A stretch of 32,723 nt of DNA from a bacterium (lineage in GTDB: Bacteria > AUK180): NCBI GenBank assembly GCA_023133295.1, contig JAGLWT010000029.1:1-32723 (forward strand). The letters are read 5' to 3'. This document shows, in pieces, positions 23,919 to 32,534 of the stretch. Every line of letters begins with the position of its first letter. The first letter of the stretch is position 1. The position numbers and the translations under genes are program-made. A model generated the notes under the pieces. That model was not told where the DNA came from. It ran no database searches and worked only from the letters and a program-made list of their open reading frames with translations.

Positions 23919-25664
23919 GTGAAAAATCTCACATTTCTTGTCCTTATTTTAGGGCTCTTTCTGCAATTATCTGCAGAATCCCCGGAAGGTGTCAGAGCGA
24001 ACTATGACGCTCTGATGGACAGTCATCAATATAATAAGGCGGAAGCGCTTCTAAGGGCTGAGATCAAGGGCGAACGCGATATACTATCGAATTATTCTTT
24101 GCTGCGGGACCTGCTGTTCGCTACCGGCGAAAGAGACCGCTGGTATTCGGAAGTTAAAGCCCTTTTGCAGAGAAAGGAGAGCTCGCCGCAGCTTCTCAAC
24201 GGTATCATTCAATGGTTCGGCAAAGAAGAGGAGTATTCAAGGATCTCCCCTGTTCTGAGCTATATGGTGAGAAAGAGAATAAAGCTTAATTCAAATAATC
24301 GGCCTAATATATTCAAAATGTTGAGTTTAGAGAAAGACAGCTCTGTATTTGAGCATCTGCTCGAAGAATTGATCACCGACACTTCAATTCCATCCTTTTT
24401 GCGAGTGGATTATATTGCTTTCTACCCCATCGAAAGAATACCCCAATATTTCAAATATTTCTCAGACAATGACATATTCTTCAAGGCGTATAAGCTGGAA
24501 TACTATTTTCAGAACGATAAAAAAGTATTTAAGGACGCTTTTAAAATAGCAATGTTCGCTACTCCTAATGAGAAAAAGATATATGCGCAATTTCTTTTTT
24601 CAGCGGGAGGGTATTCTGAAGTTATCTCTCTTCTGGACGGTACCTTCAATGCCCGAAGAAGGAATTATGCATCCGCGAAATTCATGGTTGACGCCCTTTT
24701 GATCCTTGAGGAATATAAAAAGTGCGCGGAATTCATAATGACATTGCATCCATCCGACAGAAGCATGTTCGTCTCCTTTCTGCATCGGACCTTTACCAGC
24801 AGCGAATTCTACCGCCAATTGTATCTGATCGCGGCCTCCGGTGATGACCTTTCCTTTCAGGACAAGGTGCGGGTGGCATATTTTTCCGGTGAGCCGGCGT
24901 ACTTCGATGAAGCTGCCCGTGAGTGGCTGACGCATTCCCCTCAAACATTCCAGGCCATTGCTCATGCTCCCGGTAATATAGACAGAGACGCCTACTACTC
25001 CCTTCTTGTCAAAACCCTTTTAGCGCAAGAGCGGCTTTCGCTTCAGATATATATTAAGATCGCGTCATATCTGGAAAGTTCGGGGAATAGATTCGGCAGA
25101 GAACTTCTCCTTTTAACAGAGAAGCAGATGCAGCATGACAGCGAACTGCTTAACAGATATTCCTATTACCGGCTGCTCTTTGATCGAATGAATATCAACG
25201 AGATCCATACGGAACCTCTCAATAATGACATCTATTATCAATACCTCCTTTCGATGGTTAACTTTTATCGCAAGGAATATAAGAAGGTAGGCAGGCTTCC
25301 CCGGTCATTTTCCGATATATCGCTGACCGCCCGCTGGTATGATACGGATGGGCCTTCAGTAGATGACCTGACGGAGCTTACCTATTCAAGGAATGTTTCT
25401 CCAATGATGGTATTAGTGAGATTTCTAAGAGTAAATCGGGAAACCGACAGAGATAAGATCCGGCAATTGTGCAGAAATTTCTGCCTTGCGCAATATTTGA
25501 ATATCGCTCCCGGCATAGAGATCACTGACGAGATCACTCTTTTGATCCACATTCTTTATTATAAGAACAAAGATAATGATAAGTGCAAAACCCTTATTTC
25601 CGAGCATGGGGATAAAGCAAAGATGTTGAAAGGCCTTCTTAATGAGATCAGTGAAAGTGGCTAA
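23919..25664 (+). CDS. Exported helical-repeat (TPR-like) protein
   Basis: A 581-residue protein with GTG start and a clear signal peptide (KNLTFLVLILGLFLQLSA, cleavage after about residue 19). The mature chain is nearly all alpha-helical, with paired helices such as YDALMDSHQYNKAEALLRAEI near the N-terminus that fit a TPR, then more degenerate repeats. No enzymatic motif is visible. It follows the glycosyltransferase by 27 nt and overlaps the lipid kinase gene by 23 nt. It probably acts in the periplasm as a scaffold or assembly factor; this rests on fold type and export only. Confidence 0.75.
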   Translation: MKNLTFLVLILGLFLQLSAESPEGVRANYDALMDSHQYNKAEALLRAEIKGERDILSNYSLLRDLLFATGERDRWYSEVKALLQRKESSPQLLNGIIQWFGKEEEYSRISPVLSYMVRKRIKLNSNNRPNIFKMLSLEKDSSVFEHLLEELITDTSIPSFLRVDYIAFYPIERIPQYFKYFSDNDIFFKAYKLEYYFQNDKKVFKDAFKIAMFATPNEKKIYAQFLFSAGGYSEVISLLDGTFNARRRNYASAKFMVDALLILEEYKKCAEFIMTLHPSDRSMFVSFLHRTFTSSEFYRQLYLIAASGDDLSFQDKVRVAYFSGEPAYFDEAAREWLTHSPQTFQAIAHAPGNIDRDAYYSLLVKTLLAQERLSLQIYIKIASYLESSGNRFGRELLLLTEKQMQHDSELLNRYSYYRLLFDRMNINEIHTEPLNNDIYYQYLLSMVNFYRKEYKKVGRLPRSFSDISLTARWYDTDGPSVDDLTELTYSRNVSPMMVLVRFLRVNRETDRDKIRQLCRNFCLAQYLNIAPGIEITDEITLLIHILYYKNKDNDKCKTLISEHGDKAKMLKGLLNEISESG

Positions 25665-26577
25665 ATCTAAACAGCATCTCCTGATTTTTCTGAATCCCAC
25701 CGCCGGTTCCGGCAGGGCCGGGCTTTTTTACCCCTATTTAAAGAGGATACTGAGTATTCGAAATATCGCTCATACTACGATCAGGACGGGAAAGAAAGGG
25801 GACATCAATTCCTATATTTCCTCCTTTGCTTCCGAGCTCGACAAACGCTTCACCGGGATAGTGGCGATGGGTGGAGATGGAACTACATGGGAGACACTAT
25901 CTTCTCTGGTCAAGTTCAATGTGGTCAAGACCCCTGTAAGTATTTTTCCTTTCGGCTCCGGCAATGACCTCGCCCGCTCTCTTCACATTCCCCTTTACAA
26001 TCCGCGCGGGGCATTGGAGACGGTATTGAACGGCGAAAAGGACACACTTGATATATGCAGTGTTAACGGCCATTATTTTGCAAATTACATTGCCTTCGGC
26101 TTTGAGGGAGAGATATTAATGCACAGGGAGCTTGAGCAATCGACCCTGCCCGGCTACACTTCCTATGTAAAGCCCTTTATAAAGGCGGTAGAAAGTCTGA
26201 AATACAATCTGTATCACCTCAGATTTCAGGATCGCGAGGTGGATGTGATCGGCATGACTTGTATTATTTCCAATATACCGTCACATTATGGGGGGGTAAA
26301 ACTTGTTCAGGAGGCAAATTCAAATGACGGGATATTCGAGATCACTATTATCAAGAAAGTCCCCTCTATACGAACTTTTCTGAAGGCACCGTTTCTTCAC
26401 GGGAAAGCCCTGGACAGTTCGGAATATGTTCGGTATAGAACCGATCGGGTGACGATCAGTTTTGATGACGATGTTCCCGCTCTGCAGGTTGACGGCGAGG
26501 CCTTTCAAACATTTGAAAATAAATTTGAAATCGGCATCAGGAAGGGAATTCTACCCATAATAAGAAGGAGAAATTGA
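25642..26577 (+). CDS. Diacylglycerol/sphingosine kinase-like (DAGK_cat) lipid kinase
   Basis: A 311-residue protein of normal family length. It has LNPTAGSGRAG (17-27), the nucleotide-binding GGDGT (77-81) and FPFGSGNDLAR (about 103-112), which are the three signature blocks of DAGK_cat kinases such as YegS, DgkB and LCB5. A C-terminal beta-sandwich follows (ISFDDDVPALQVDGE). It phosphorylates a lipid with a free hydroxyl; the bacterial substrate is usually diacylglycerol, but is not shown here. The ATG at 25642 overlaps the previous gene by 23 nt; GTG at 25651 or 25657 are alternatives. A TGATG junction joins it to the next gene. Confidence 0.9.
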   Translation: MRSVKVAKSKQHLLIFLNPTAGSGRAGLFYPYLKRILSIRNIAHTTIRTGKKGDINSYISSFASELDKRFTGIVAMGGDGTTWETLSSLVKFNVVKTPVSIFPFGSGNDLARSLHIPLYNPRGALETVLNGEKDTLDICSVNGHYFANYIAFGFEGEILMHRELEQSTLPGYTSYVKPFIKAVESLKYNLYHLRFQDREVDVIGMTCIISNIPSHYGGVKLVQEANSNDGIFEITIIKKVPSIRTFLKAPFLHGKALDSSEYVRYRTDRVTISFDDDVPALQVDGEAFQTFENKFEIGIRKGILPIIRRRN

Positions 26578-27737
26578 TGAGCATTGAAAAGATCAATAAA
26601 ATATTGGAGGAGTCCAGAGATGAAATGGTGGCATTATTGAAAGAGCTTATTCAAGTCGATACAACAAATCTTCCGGGGGATGAATATCTTGGTGTTGAAA
26701 TTATTCAGAAATTTCTTGAAAAATACTCGATCCCTTATGAAATACATTCTCAGCAAAAGGGAAGGGAGAATATTATTATCCGTATAGGTGAAGGGGATAA
26801 GAAACTGTTTTCAGCCGGGCATATTGACATAGTTCCGGTAGGCGACCTTGAAACCTGGGACCATCCTCCTCTGGAAGGGCATATTGAGGGAACGAAAATG
26901 TACGGCAGAGGGACAACTGATAACAAGGGTCCTCTTGTGGCGCTTCTGATGACTGCAAAAGCCCTTTGGCCGTTCAGGGACGAGCTCAATGGCACATTTA
27001 TTGCCGCTGGGGTAGCAGATGAGGAAAAGGGTTCCGTTTACGGCACCGAATTTCTCATGGAAGAAGGCCTGATCGATGCTGATTGGGCGATCATTCCCGA
27101 TATAGGAGGTAATATGATGGCCATAGATGTCGCGGAAAAGGGAGTTTTAGACCTTGAGATCCTCACTAAAGGGATTTCCGCTCACGGTTCAACACCGGAC
27201 CGCGGAGTTAATGCCATTGAGAAAATGGCGGAAGTGATCGAAATTCTCAGGAAGCACACCTTCTCCTTTAATGAGCATAATTTCCTATCACCTCCCACGA
27301 TGAATATTGGAGTGGTAAATGGCGGGAGTGCTTCAAATATGGTTCCCGATAAATGCCGCCTGATCGTTAATGTAAGGTATTTGCCTTCACAGAAAGCCGG
27401 GGACATCAAAAATGACCTTGCGCTTGCATTGGCTTCGGTGAAGGATACCGAGATCTCCATTATTCACAATCTTAACCCGACTGAAGTGGACCCTGAAAAT
27501 ATTCTAGTCGGTACCATTCAAGAGGAAACAAAGAGAATTACCTCGAAGACCCCGCAATTGATCGGGCTTGGAGGCGCAACGGTGTGTAAGACCTTCATTG
27601 GAAAGGGGATCCCTGCGGTAGGTTGGAGTCCCGGCCCGGATGATGTCGCACATATTGCCAATGAATATATCGACCTTGACGAGATATTGGATTTCTCAAA
27701 GATCATGGCGGGGGTCGTAAAAAGATTATTGAAATGA
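26577..27737 (+). CDS. M20-family metallopeptidase (ArgE/DapE/CPG2 type)
   Basis: ATG 26577 overlaps the kinase stop by one base and has AAGGAG seven bases upstream; a TTG at 26574 is less likely. The 386-residue protein has the full dinuclear zinc site: H82 with D84 (GHIDIVP), D115 (GTTDNKG), E149-E150 (ADEEKG), and H359 (GPDDVAHIANEY). The lid/dimerisation domain lies at about 195-310 (GISAHGSTPDRGVNAIEKM). It hydrolyses an amide bond of an N-acyl amino acid or small peptide. The exact substrate, such as acetylornithine, succinyl-diaminopimelate or a dipeptide, cannot be told. Confidence 0.92.
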   Translation: MSIEKINKILEESRDEMVALLKELIQVDTTNLPGDEYLGVEIIQKFLEKYSIPYEIHSQQKGRENIIIRIGEGDKKLFSAGHIDIVPVGDLETWDHPPLEGHIEGTKMYGRGTTDNKGPLVALLMTAKALWPFRDELNGTFIAAGVADEEKGSVYGTEFLMEEGLIDADWAIIPDIGGNMMAIDVAEKGVLDLEILTKGISAHGSTPDRGVNAIEKMAEVIEILRKHTFSFNEHNFLSPPTMNIGVVNGGSASNMVPDKCRLIVNVRYLPSQKAGDIKNDLALALASVKDTEISIIHNLNPTEVDPENILVGTIQEETKRITSKTPQLIGLGGATVCKTFIGKGIPAVGWSPGPDDVAHIANEYIDLDEILDFSKIMAGVVKRLLK

Positions 27738-29098
27738 AAAAATATGCCCTACTGCTCCTTATTATTACGCCGCTTCTCATATTCGGCAAAGTGGATTATA
27801 AGAAAAACTTCAGCAATAAAAAGTACACCGACAATGTGCGTGTTGAATTGCGGCATATTGACAAGGGTGAAGACTCATTGTATGCCGGCCTTTCGCACTT
27901 TGCCTTAACGCCAGAGGTTCCGATCTGGGAAAGGGGTTTTTATTTATTAAAAAGATCTGAAAGGTCCGAGGCCAACCTTCTCAACAATTTAAAAAAGAGC
28001 TTCCCTGAGATATTTTCGGATAAACGCCGCTTGACCGTTTTGATAATGTATATATTTTATAATCAGCAATATGATATGCTCAGAAGGTTACTTACGGAAG
28101 AATATGAATCCTACCTCTATCCGGGAAATCTTGACCAGTGGTGGGATATTTGTGAGGATGTAAGACATTTTATTAAAAAACTGGGTATTTATCCCAAATA
28201 TATGGATTTTATATCGCTCTCCAATGATTTGATACATACGGAGGTCAAAGACTCTTTGGGTGGAAGGAGAGAGGGTTTTGAATTTCACTTCAAAGGGGAT
28301 CTTCTTGACAGGATCACAGTGTATGGAAATGAATTATATACCTATGCCCAACGGGAAAATGGTTTTTCCATAGGCCCGTTCGCCCTTCTTGAAAACAACA
28401 CTCCCCCTGAAATAGATATTGATGCCAATGATCTTGATTCAGGGTATATGTTCTCTTTGGAATTTAACGGTGTTAAAGCCGGCCGGATGCTCCATTATTT
28501 AAAGGACTCCGGAGATGTTCTTGACCTTTTTGTGAGCATTAAGACCACCGGCGTGATAAAAGCACTTTTTACCATGGATGATAAAATACATGTGCAGATA
28601 AGAAAGAGCGATATGGAAGTTCTCAGAATAAGAGAAGATATTAAACAGGGGAATTATCGGGCGGAGAGGGATACGATCTTTTCTCCTTCAGAACTTACCG
28701 CTGTCTACAATAATAAGGAGAAAATATATCTGGCAGATTTTACAAGGGATTCCTATTCGGTGATGTACCTTCTGAGGTGGCTGTTGCCGGAACAGCTCAA
28801 TAAATTGAATCTTATTAGCAGGAAGCGGGTATATCCGTTTGAATTGGAATATAAGAAGGGGAGTGAGAAGCTTTCGGGCAAGAAGGTTGAAGGGATATGG
28901 ATCATTCCGAGTTATACGGGAAGAAGAAAGTTGAAAGAGGACGCCTCTACCCGCTTTTTCTTTGGAAAAGACGGTAAACTCCCTTTGATATCACTGTCAA
29001 AGACCTCGTTTGGAGTTTTGAAAGCGACATTTGAGAAAAAATTGAATATTGAAGAATATAGAAAATTAGGTGGATATTATGAAGATACTGGCAATTGA
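27734..29098 (+). CDS. Exported DUF3108-containing protein
   Basis: A 454-residue protein with a signal peptide (MKKYALLLLIITPLLIFG). Residues about 30-210 are helical with short repeats. From about 230 the pattern is that of DUF3108: strand pairs including GVKAGRMLHYLKDSGDVLDLFVSIKTTGVIKALF, the FTMDDKIHVQIRKSDMEVLRIREDIKQGNYRAERD block and a final GKLPLISLSKTSFGVLKATF. The family is a periplasmic beta-rich fold of unknown role, often linked with outer-membrane lipoprotein-like partners. It starts inside the M20 gene (ATGA, 4-nt overlap) and overlaps ruvX by 20 nt. Confidence 0.75.
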   Translation: MKKYALLLLIITPLLIFGKVDYKKNFSNKKYTDNVRVELRHIDKGEDSLYAGLSHFALTPEVPIWERGFYLLKRSERSEANLLNNLKKSFPEIFSDKRRLTVLIMYIFYNQQYDMLRRLLTEEYESYLYPGNLDQWWDICEDVRHFIKKLGIYPKYMDFISLSNDLIHTEVKDSLGGRREGFEFHFKGDLLDRITVYGNELYTYAQRENGFSIGPFALLENNTPPEIDIDANDLDSGYMFSLEFNGVKAGRMLHYLKDSGDVLDLFVSIKTTGVIKALFTMDDKIHVQIRKSDMEVLRIREDIKQGNYRAERDTIFSPSELTAVYNNKEKIYLADFTRDSYSVMYLLRWLLPEQLNKLNLISRKRVYPFELEYKKGSEKLSGKKVEGIWIIPSYTGRRKLKEDASTRFFFGKDGKLPLISLSKTSFGVLKATFEKKLNIEEYRKLGGYYEDTGN

Positions 29099-29492
29099 TT
29101 GGGGGAAGCGGAAGATCGGTGTGGCAATTTCTGATAATGGCTGCAAGATCGCTTTTCCGCGGCCCTATGTGAAGAGCAGCAAAAAAGCAATAGAAGAGAT
29201 AATGACCGTGCTGGACAAAGAGAGGATCAAGTTGGTCCTCATCGGCTGGCCCCTGAAGGAAAATGGTCAGAATTCTGAAACAACAGAGGCAGCGGTGAAA
29301 TTCTATGAGAAGGTGAAGAAAAGAGCAAAGAATGTTGAAGTGGAGCTTTTTGACGAACGCTATACCTCAAGGATCGTAGATTCCGTAATGGACAATTTTG
29401 GCCTTAAATGGCAGCAGAAAGTAGAGATCAAGGATTCACTTGCCGCTGTTGTAATGCTTCAAGGTTATCTTGATGCACAGCCCAAGAACTAG
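29079..29492 (+). CDS. ruvX: RuvX/YqgF-family Holliday junction resolvase-like protein
   Basis: A GTG at 29070 is possible, but ATG 29079 gives the family start MKILAIDWGKRKIG and has AGGTGG just upstream. The 137-residue protein has the RNase H-like fold signatures: D7 in AIDWGKRKIGVAISD, GWPLKENG, FDERYTS, and the last acidic residue in KDSLAAVVMLQGYL. YqgF proteins are essential in many bacteria and act on pre-16S rRNA ends or on Holliday junctions. It is followed by mltG in an overlapping arrangement that is common in several phyla, which supports both names. Confidence 0.93.
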   Translation: MKILAIDWGKRKIGVAISDNGCKIAFPRPYVKSSKKAIEEIMTVLDKERIKLVLIGWPLKENGQNSETTEAAVKFYEKVKKRAKNVEVELFDERYTSRIVDSVMDNFGLKWQQKVEIKDSLAAVVMLQGYLDAQPKN

Positions 29493-30477
29493 ATTCTTTC
29501 TATTTCTTTCAATATTTGTATTTTTCACGACGGCTAATTTCCTGCCTTTGGGGGAATTATTTCCATCCCTTGGCGGCGCCCATGTTGACTATGAAATTGA
29601 AAAAGGCACAGGAGGATTTGCATTTGCCACGAATCTCTTCAAAAGAGGATTATTCGCCGACGAGGCGATGTTAAGAACTATAATGCTGATATTAAATGGT
29701 GTTAAATACGGCACATATCGATGCGAACTGTCAATGTCCCCTCTTGAGAACATTCTAAACGCTGTCACCGGCCGCGAATTTATAAGACAAAGAAGAATTA
29801 CTATTATTGAAGGCAGTAATGTATTTGACATAGCATTACAATTCCAGTCGTCGGGCTTTTTTTCAGCCGATGAATTTTTTCTTGAGATGAATGAACTTCT
29901 TGCACAGGATAATTTCAGAGAGAAATATCTGATATCACCGTCAGCCAAAGACCTTGAGGGTTATCTGTTCCCGGATACTTACGATTTTCTACTCAGCGCT
30001 TCACCACGAGATGTTATCGAGAAATTCCTTTCGCGATTCAAAGATATCATCACTACGCTTGCACCCGCCATGGACCGGGAGCTTCTATACGATAATCTGA
30101 TCAAAGCTTCTTTGATCGAAAAGGAGACGGGAGTAGGTGAAGAGGAGCTGATCGCTTCTGTTATTAATAACCGCTTGTCACTGAGGATGCGCCTTCAGAT
30201 AGATGCTTCAATACTTTACGGCCTGTTGCGTGCCGGTATCAAAACCAATAATATTACAAAAAAGAACAAATATCATCGTTCGCCTTATAATACTTATGTG
30301 AATTACGGACTTCCCAAAAACCCCATATGTTCTCCGGGAAAAAAATCCATAAGAGCGGTTCTGCTGCCTGTCGAAACAACTTATCTTTACTATGTCTCAA
30401 AAAATGATGGAACACATGATTTTTCTGTCACTTACGCAGAGCACAGGAAAAAAGTAGGAAAATATCAGAAAAAATGA
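29473..30477 (+). CDS. mltG: Endolytic murein transglycosylase MltG
   Basis: A TTG at 29470 and the ATG at 29473 are equivalent; I use the ATG (334 residues). A membrane anchor (about 6-24, RFFLFLSIFVFFTTANF) precedes a LysM-like region and the YceG/MltG catalytic domain: ISPSAKDLEGYLFPDTYDF, ASLIEKETG with catalytic E216, INNRLSLRMRLQID and SPYNTYVNYGLPKNPICSPG, then FSVTYAEHRK. It cuts glycan strands during synthesis at the inner membrane. It overlaps ruvX by 20 nt and ends one base before the convergent FHA gene, which is the end of the run of genes from 23919. Confidence 0.95.
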   Translation: MHSPRTRFFLFLSIFVFFTTANFLPLGELFPSLGGAHVDYEIEKGTGGFAFATNLFKRGLFADEAMLRTIMLILNGVKYGTYRCELSMSPLENILNAVTGREFIRQRRITIIEGSNVFDIALQFQSSGFFSADEFFLEMNELLAQDNFREKYLISPSAKDLEGYLFPDTYDFLLSASPRDVIEKFLSRFKDIITTLAPAMDRELLYDNLIKASLIEKETGVGEEELIASVINNRLSLRMRLQIDASILYGLLRAGIKTNNITKKNKYHRSPYNTYVNYGLPKNPICSPGKKSIRAVLLPVETTYLYYVSKNDGTHDFSVTYAEHRKKVGKYQKK

Positions 30478-30478
30478 A

Positions 30479-30844
30479 TTATTGTTTATTTATGAAAAGG
30501 TAGAGTTTATCGCCGACCGTAATAACATCTCCGTGTTTGATGAGTCCTTTTTTAATTGGATGTTCGTTGAGCAGTATGCCATTGGTGGATCCGAGGTCCT
30601 CCAGAATATACTTATCACCCCTTTGATTGATCACGCAATGAATTCTTGAAACCTTGATGTCATCTGTAATGGTCAAGGCGCAATCTTCGGACCGCCCAAT
30701 GATAAACGGCGTTTTAATGATGGGGTACTCTTTTTTGTGAAGAACATCTTTAAGAAAAACCCCCTTGCTTTCCTTCTCCAGAAGTCCTCTGATCTTTTTA
30801 ATGGATGTGTCAAAGACCGTCTTACCGAAATTTTCTTTTACCAA
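30479..30844 (-). CDS. FHA-domain protein
   Basis: A 121-residue protein with TTG start; AAGGGAGGA on the minus strand (30857-30849) is well spaced and decides the start. Residues 1-40 are a basic helical segment. The FHA domain covers about 45-118: G50-R-S (FIIGRSEDCALTITD), S66-R-I-H69 (VSRIHCVINQRG), LEDLGSTNG (81-89) and HGDVITVGDKLYLF. FHA domains bind phosphothreonine peptides. A Ser/Thr kinase partner is not seen in the window. The N-terminal segment could carry the phosphorylated site, as in other small FHA proteins, but this is speculative. Confidence 0.9.
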   Translation of the reverse strand: MVKENFGKTVFDTSIKKIRGLLEKESKGVFLKDVLHKKEYPIIKTPFIIGRSEDCALTITDDIKVSRIHCVINQRGDKYILEDLGSTNGILLNEHPIKKGLIKHGDVITVGDKLYLFINKQ

Positions 30845-30899
30845 AAAATCCTCCCTTAAATGAAATTCTATATAATTTTAAGTAAAAAGTCAAATAGCG

Positions 30900-31125
30900 A
30901 CGCGGAAACCTCGCAGTGCACCAGATCACAAGTGACAAGCGCATAAGCAACAAGTGCACAAGTGACCAGCGCACAAGTAACAAGTGCAGATGGAGGTAAG
31001 AGAAATGGATGATAGGTTTGTAGGTTGATAAGTTCCCACGAGCACAAGCGACAAGTGTACAAGGTTAAGATAAGAAGAAGTGGCTGGATTCTTCAGTCGC
31101 TAACGCTCCTTCAGAATGATATCAA
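30900..31125. repeat. Repeat-rich non-coding region with dispersed repeat copy 2
   Basis: About 30927-30988 is a degenerate tandem array of near 10-nt units (ACAAGTGCAC, ACAAGTGACC and similar). Bases 31007-31119 are copy 2 of the dispersed repeat at 22594-22698. No protein-coding potential is visible. Bases 31126-31403 add two hairpins (31165 and 31221) and some unclassified sequence. Confidence 0.7.
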
Positions 31126-31164
31126 TAGATATGTGGAGGATGGTTGCGTTTAATTCTAACTGGG

Positions 31165-31203
31165 CGTAGAGTGTACAATTGTTTCACAATTTTCAACTCT
31201 ACG
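31165..31203. repeat. Stem-loop with CGTAGAGT arms
   Basis: CGTAGAGTGTACAATTGT (31165-31182) and its inverted partner (31186-31203) pair at 14 of 18 positions with a three-base loop. The string AGAGTGTACAATTG recurs at 32709-32722, at the window edge. It may be part of a mobile repeat. Confidence 0.55.
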
Positions 31204-31220
31204 CTTGGAACCTTTACATC

Positions 31221-31256
31221 GGGACAGACGAACGCCTGCGGCGTACGACATGTCCC
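31221..31256. repeat. GGGACA...TGTCCC nested hairpin
   Basis: GGGACA (31221-31226) pairs with TGTCCC (31251-31256), and ACGCC TGC GGCGT pairs inside. Such a two-tier hairpin resembles REP sequences. Confidence 0.5.
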
Positions 31257-31403
31257 ATATCGGGTTTGGGGTGCGGCGCGATATGATTGTATCAGGAGAA
31301 TTAATGTATTAGACGAAATAACGATTTTCCCGTTTCGGCTGTGCATATTGTTTTCATTTTAACTGGGACGCTTGTGCTCTTGTGCTCGGGTGCACTACGA
31401 AGT

Positions 31404-32081
31404 TTATTTTGCGAATAATTTACCGGCTTCTTTCCCTAGCCTGTATGTTTCTTCTAAGACCATGTCGGCAAGTTCCTGATATTTTTCCATGGAGATCTTC
31501 TCATTGTAATACTTTTCCAGGTAAATGGGTTTACCGAAAAGACAGCCGTATTTTGACCGAAATCGAGGGCGGAACAAAGGTTTTGTTATATTCAGCTTTC
31601 GAATGTAATTAGTTGAATACTTGACATCTTCCGGCCTCACAAATATTCCGACCGGAACTATGGGAACCTGTTTTTCCAAGGCAATTCTTATCACTCCTTT
31701 TCTGGGGCGCTCTATGCCGGGGACCGGAGAGATCTTTCCTTCGGGGGCTATGATCAGAGCTTCCCCCGCTTCGAGGAGCTCAAAGCACTTTTCGATAGTT
31801 TGATGGGAATTTTTACCCCGGATGATCTTTACTTGATTAGTAGCATCAAATATCAATCGGGGAATAAGAAGTCCCCAGATCTCTTCATTGATCATCACAT
31901 GAACATAATCCGGAGCCAGCATTAGCGCGGGAAATGCGTCAAATTCGGAGGGGTGATTCACCGCGTATATCTTCCCTCCCTTGCGTAGCGGTACAAGGAA
32001 TTTGTATTTAAAATTCAGGTAAAAAAGGAAAAAGACCCTTATAATGAATCTTCCTAATGCGTAGATTAATGCGTTTAACAT
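31404..32081 (-). CDS. PlsC-type 1-acylglycerol-3-phosphate acyltransferase family protein
   Basis: A 225-residue protein. After an N-terminal hydrophobic segment (about 8-24) it has the acyltransferase motif NHPSEFD (N42-H43-P-S-E-F-D48), close to NHx4D, and the acyl-acceptor motif APEGKIS (E114-G115), and a strand VPIVPVGIFV before the C-terminus. PlsC-like enzymes put a fatty acid on lysophosphatidate or related lysolipids at the membrane. Length fits the small PlsC subgroup. The start has no clear Shine-Dalgarno sequence. A promoter-like palindrome lies 12-29 nt upstream. Confidence 0.9.
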   Translation of the reverse strand: MLNALIYALGRFIIRVFFLFYLNFKYKFLVPLRKGGKIYAVNHPSEFDAFPALMLAPDYVHVMINEEIWGLLIPRLIFDATNQVKIIRGKNSHQTIEKCFELLEAGEALIIAPEGKISPVPGIERPRKGVIRIALEKQVPIVPVGIFVRPEDVKYSTNYIRKLNITKPLFRPRFRSKYGCLFGKPIYLEKYYNEKISMEKYQELADMVLEETYRLGKEAGKLFAK

Positions 32082-32092
32082 ATACTGCTCAT

Positions 32093-32110
32093 GTTATAGT
32101 ATACCATAAC
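32093..32110 (-). promoter_or_regulatory. Palindromic promoter of the acyltransferase gene
   Basis: GTTATAGTATACCATAAC is a palindrome except for one pair. On the minus strand it reads TTATGGTATACT, an extended -10 (TGG then TATACT at 32103-32098). The transcript would begin about 10 nt before the ATG. Confidence 0.5.
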
Positions 32111-32212
32111 AAGAATGAAAATAGAATAGGCAAATAGAGGATAGAGGCTTATAGAGAAGTGAACAGTGAACAATGGGGAGGCGAATAAATACATTGAAGG
32201 AGAGAGGGAGGG

Positions 32213-32232
32213 ATTCCCACTTTCGCAGGAAT
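32213..32232. repeat. Short ATTCC/GGAAT hairpin of the dRS3-like type
   Basis: ATTCCCACTTTCGCAGGAAT has ATTCC/GGAAT arms. It continues to ATGACAAT. It resembles repeats of the ATTCCCN8GGGAAT form known as dRS3 in Neisseria; here one base of each arm differs. Confidence 0.45.
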
Positions 32233-32363
32233 GACAATAGAGAGAGGAGATAATATTAAAAGAGGTGTGGAGAATGTTTCCGTGTGATTATGTGCTCTGA
32301 TCCATAAAGACGGTAACAATGGCTGAAGCCATTTTGTTACGGATTCAAGGCGCAAGGAACGCT

Positions 32364-32525
32364 GAAGACAGAAAAAGAGTTTCAGCCCGGAGGGAATATC
32401 ATATTTGGTCAATTTCTTCCTCATTCTTCGCTCACGGACCACAGAGGGTACGCTGCGCTCATTATTCGTTGGAATTGCCTCAAATCCATATATTCCATTG
32501 TCATCGTATTTTAATTCAGAGCACT
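32364..32525. repeat. Tandem long repeat, unit A
   Basis: A unit of 162 nt, from GAAGACAGAAAAAGAG to TTCAGAGCACT, repeated 171 nt downstream as unit B (32535-32698) at about 80 percent identity. Both carry TTCAGCCC, TCGCTCACGGACCAC or a close variant and TCGTTGGAATTG. No gene is visible in 32112-32723. Confidence 0.65.
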
Positions 32526-32534
32526 TGAAACGTA

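Noticed and set aside
30927..30988. Regular 10-nt repeats considered as a CRISPR array
   Set aside because: Units are too short, degenerate and contiguous, without spacers or cas genes.
32149..32442. Minus-strand frame of 97 codons
   Set aside because: It reads IVIPAKVGIPP and similar strings, typical translations of dispersed repeats, with no gene features.
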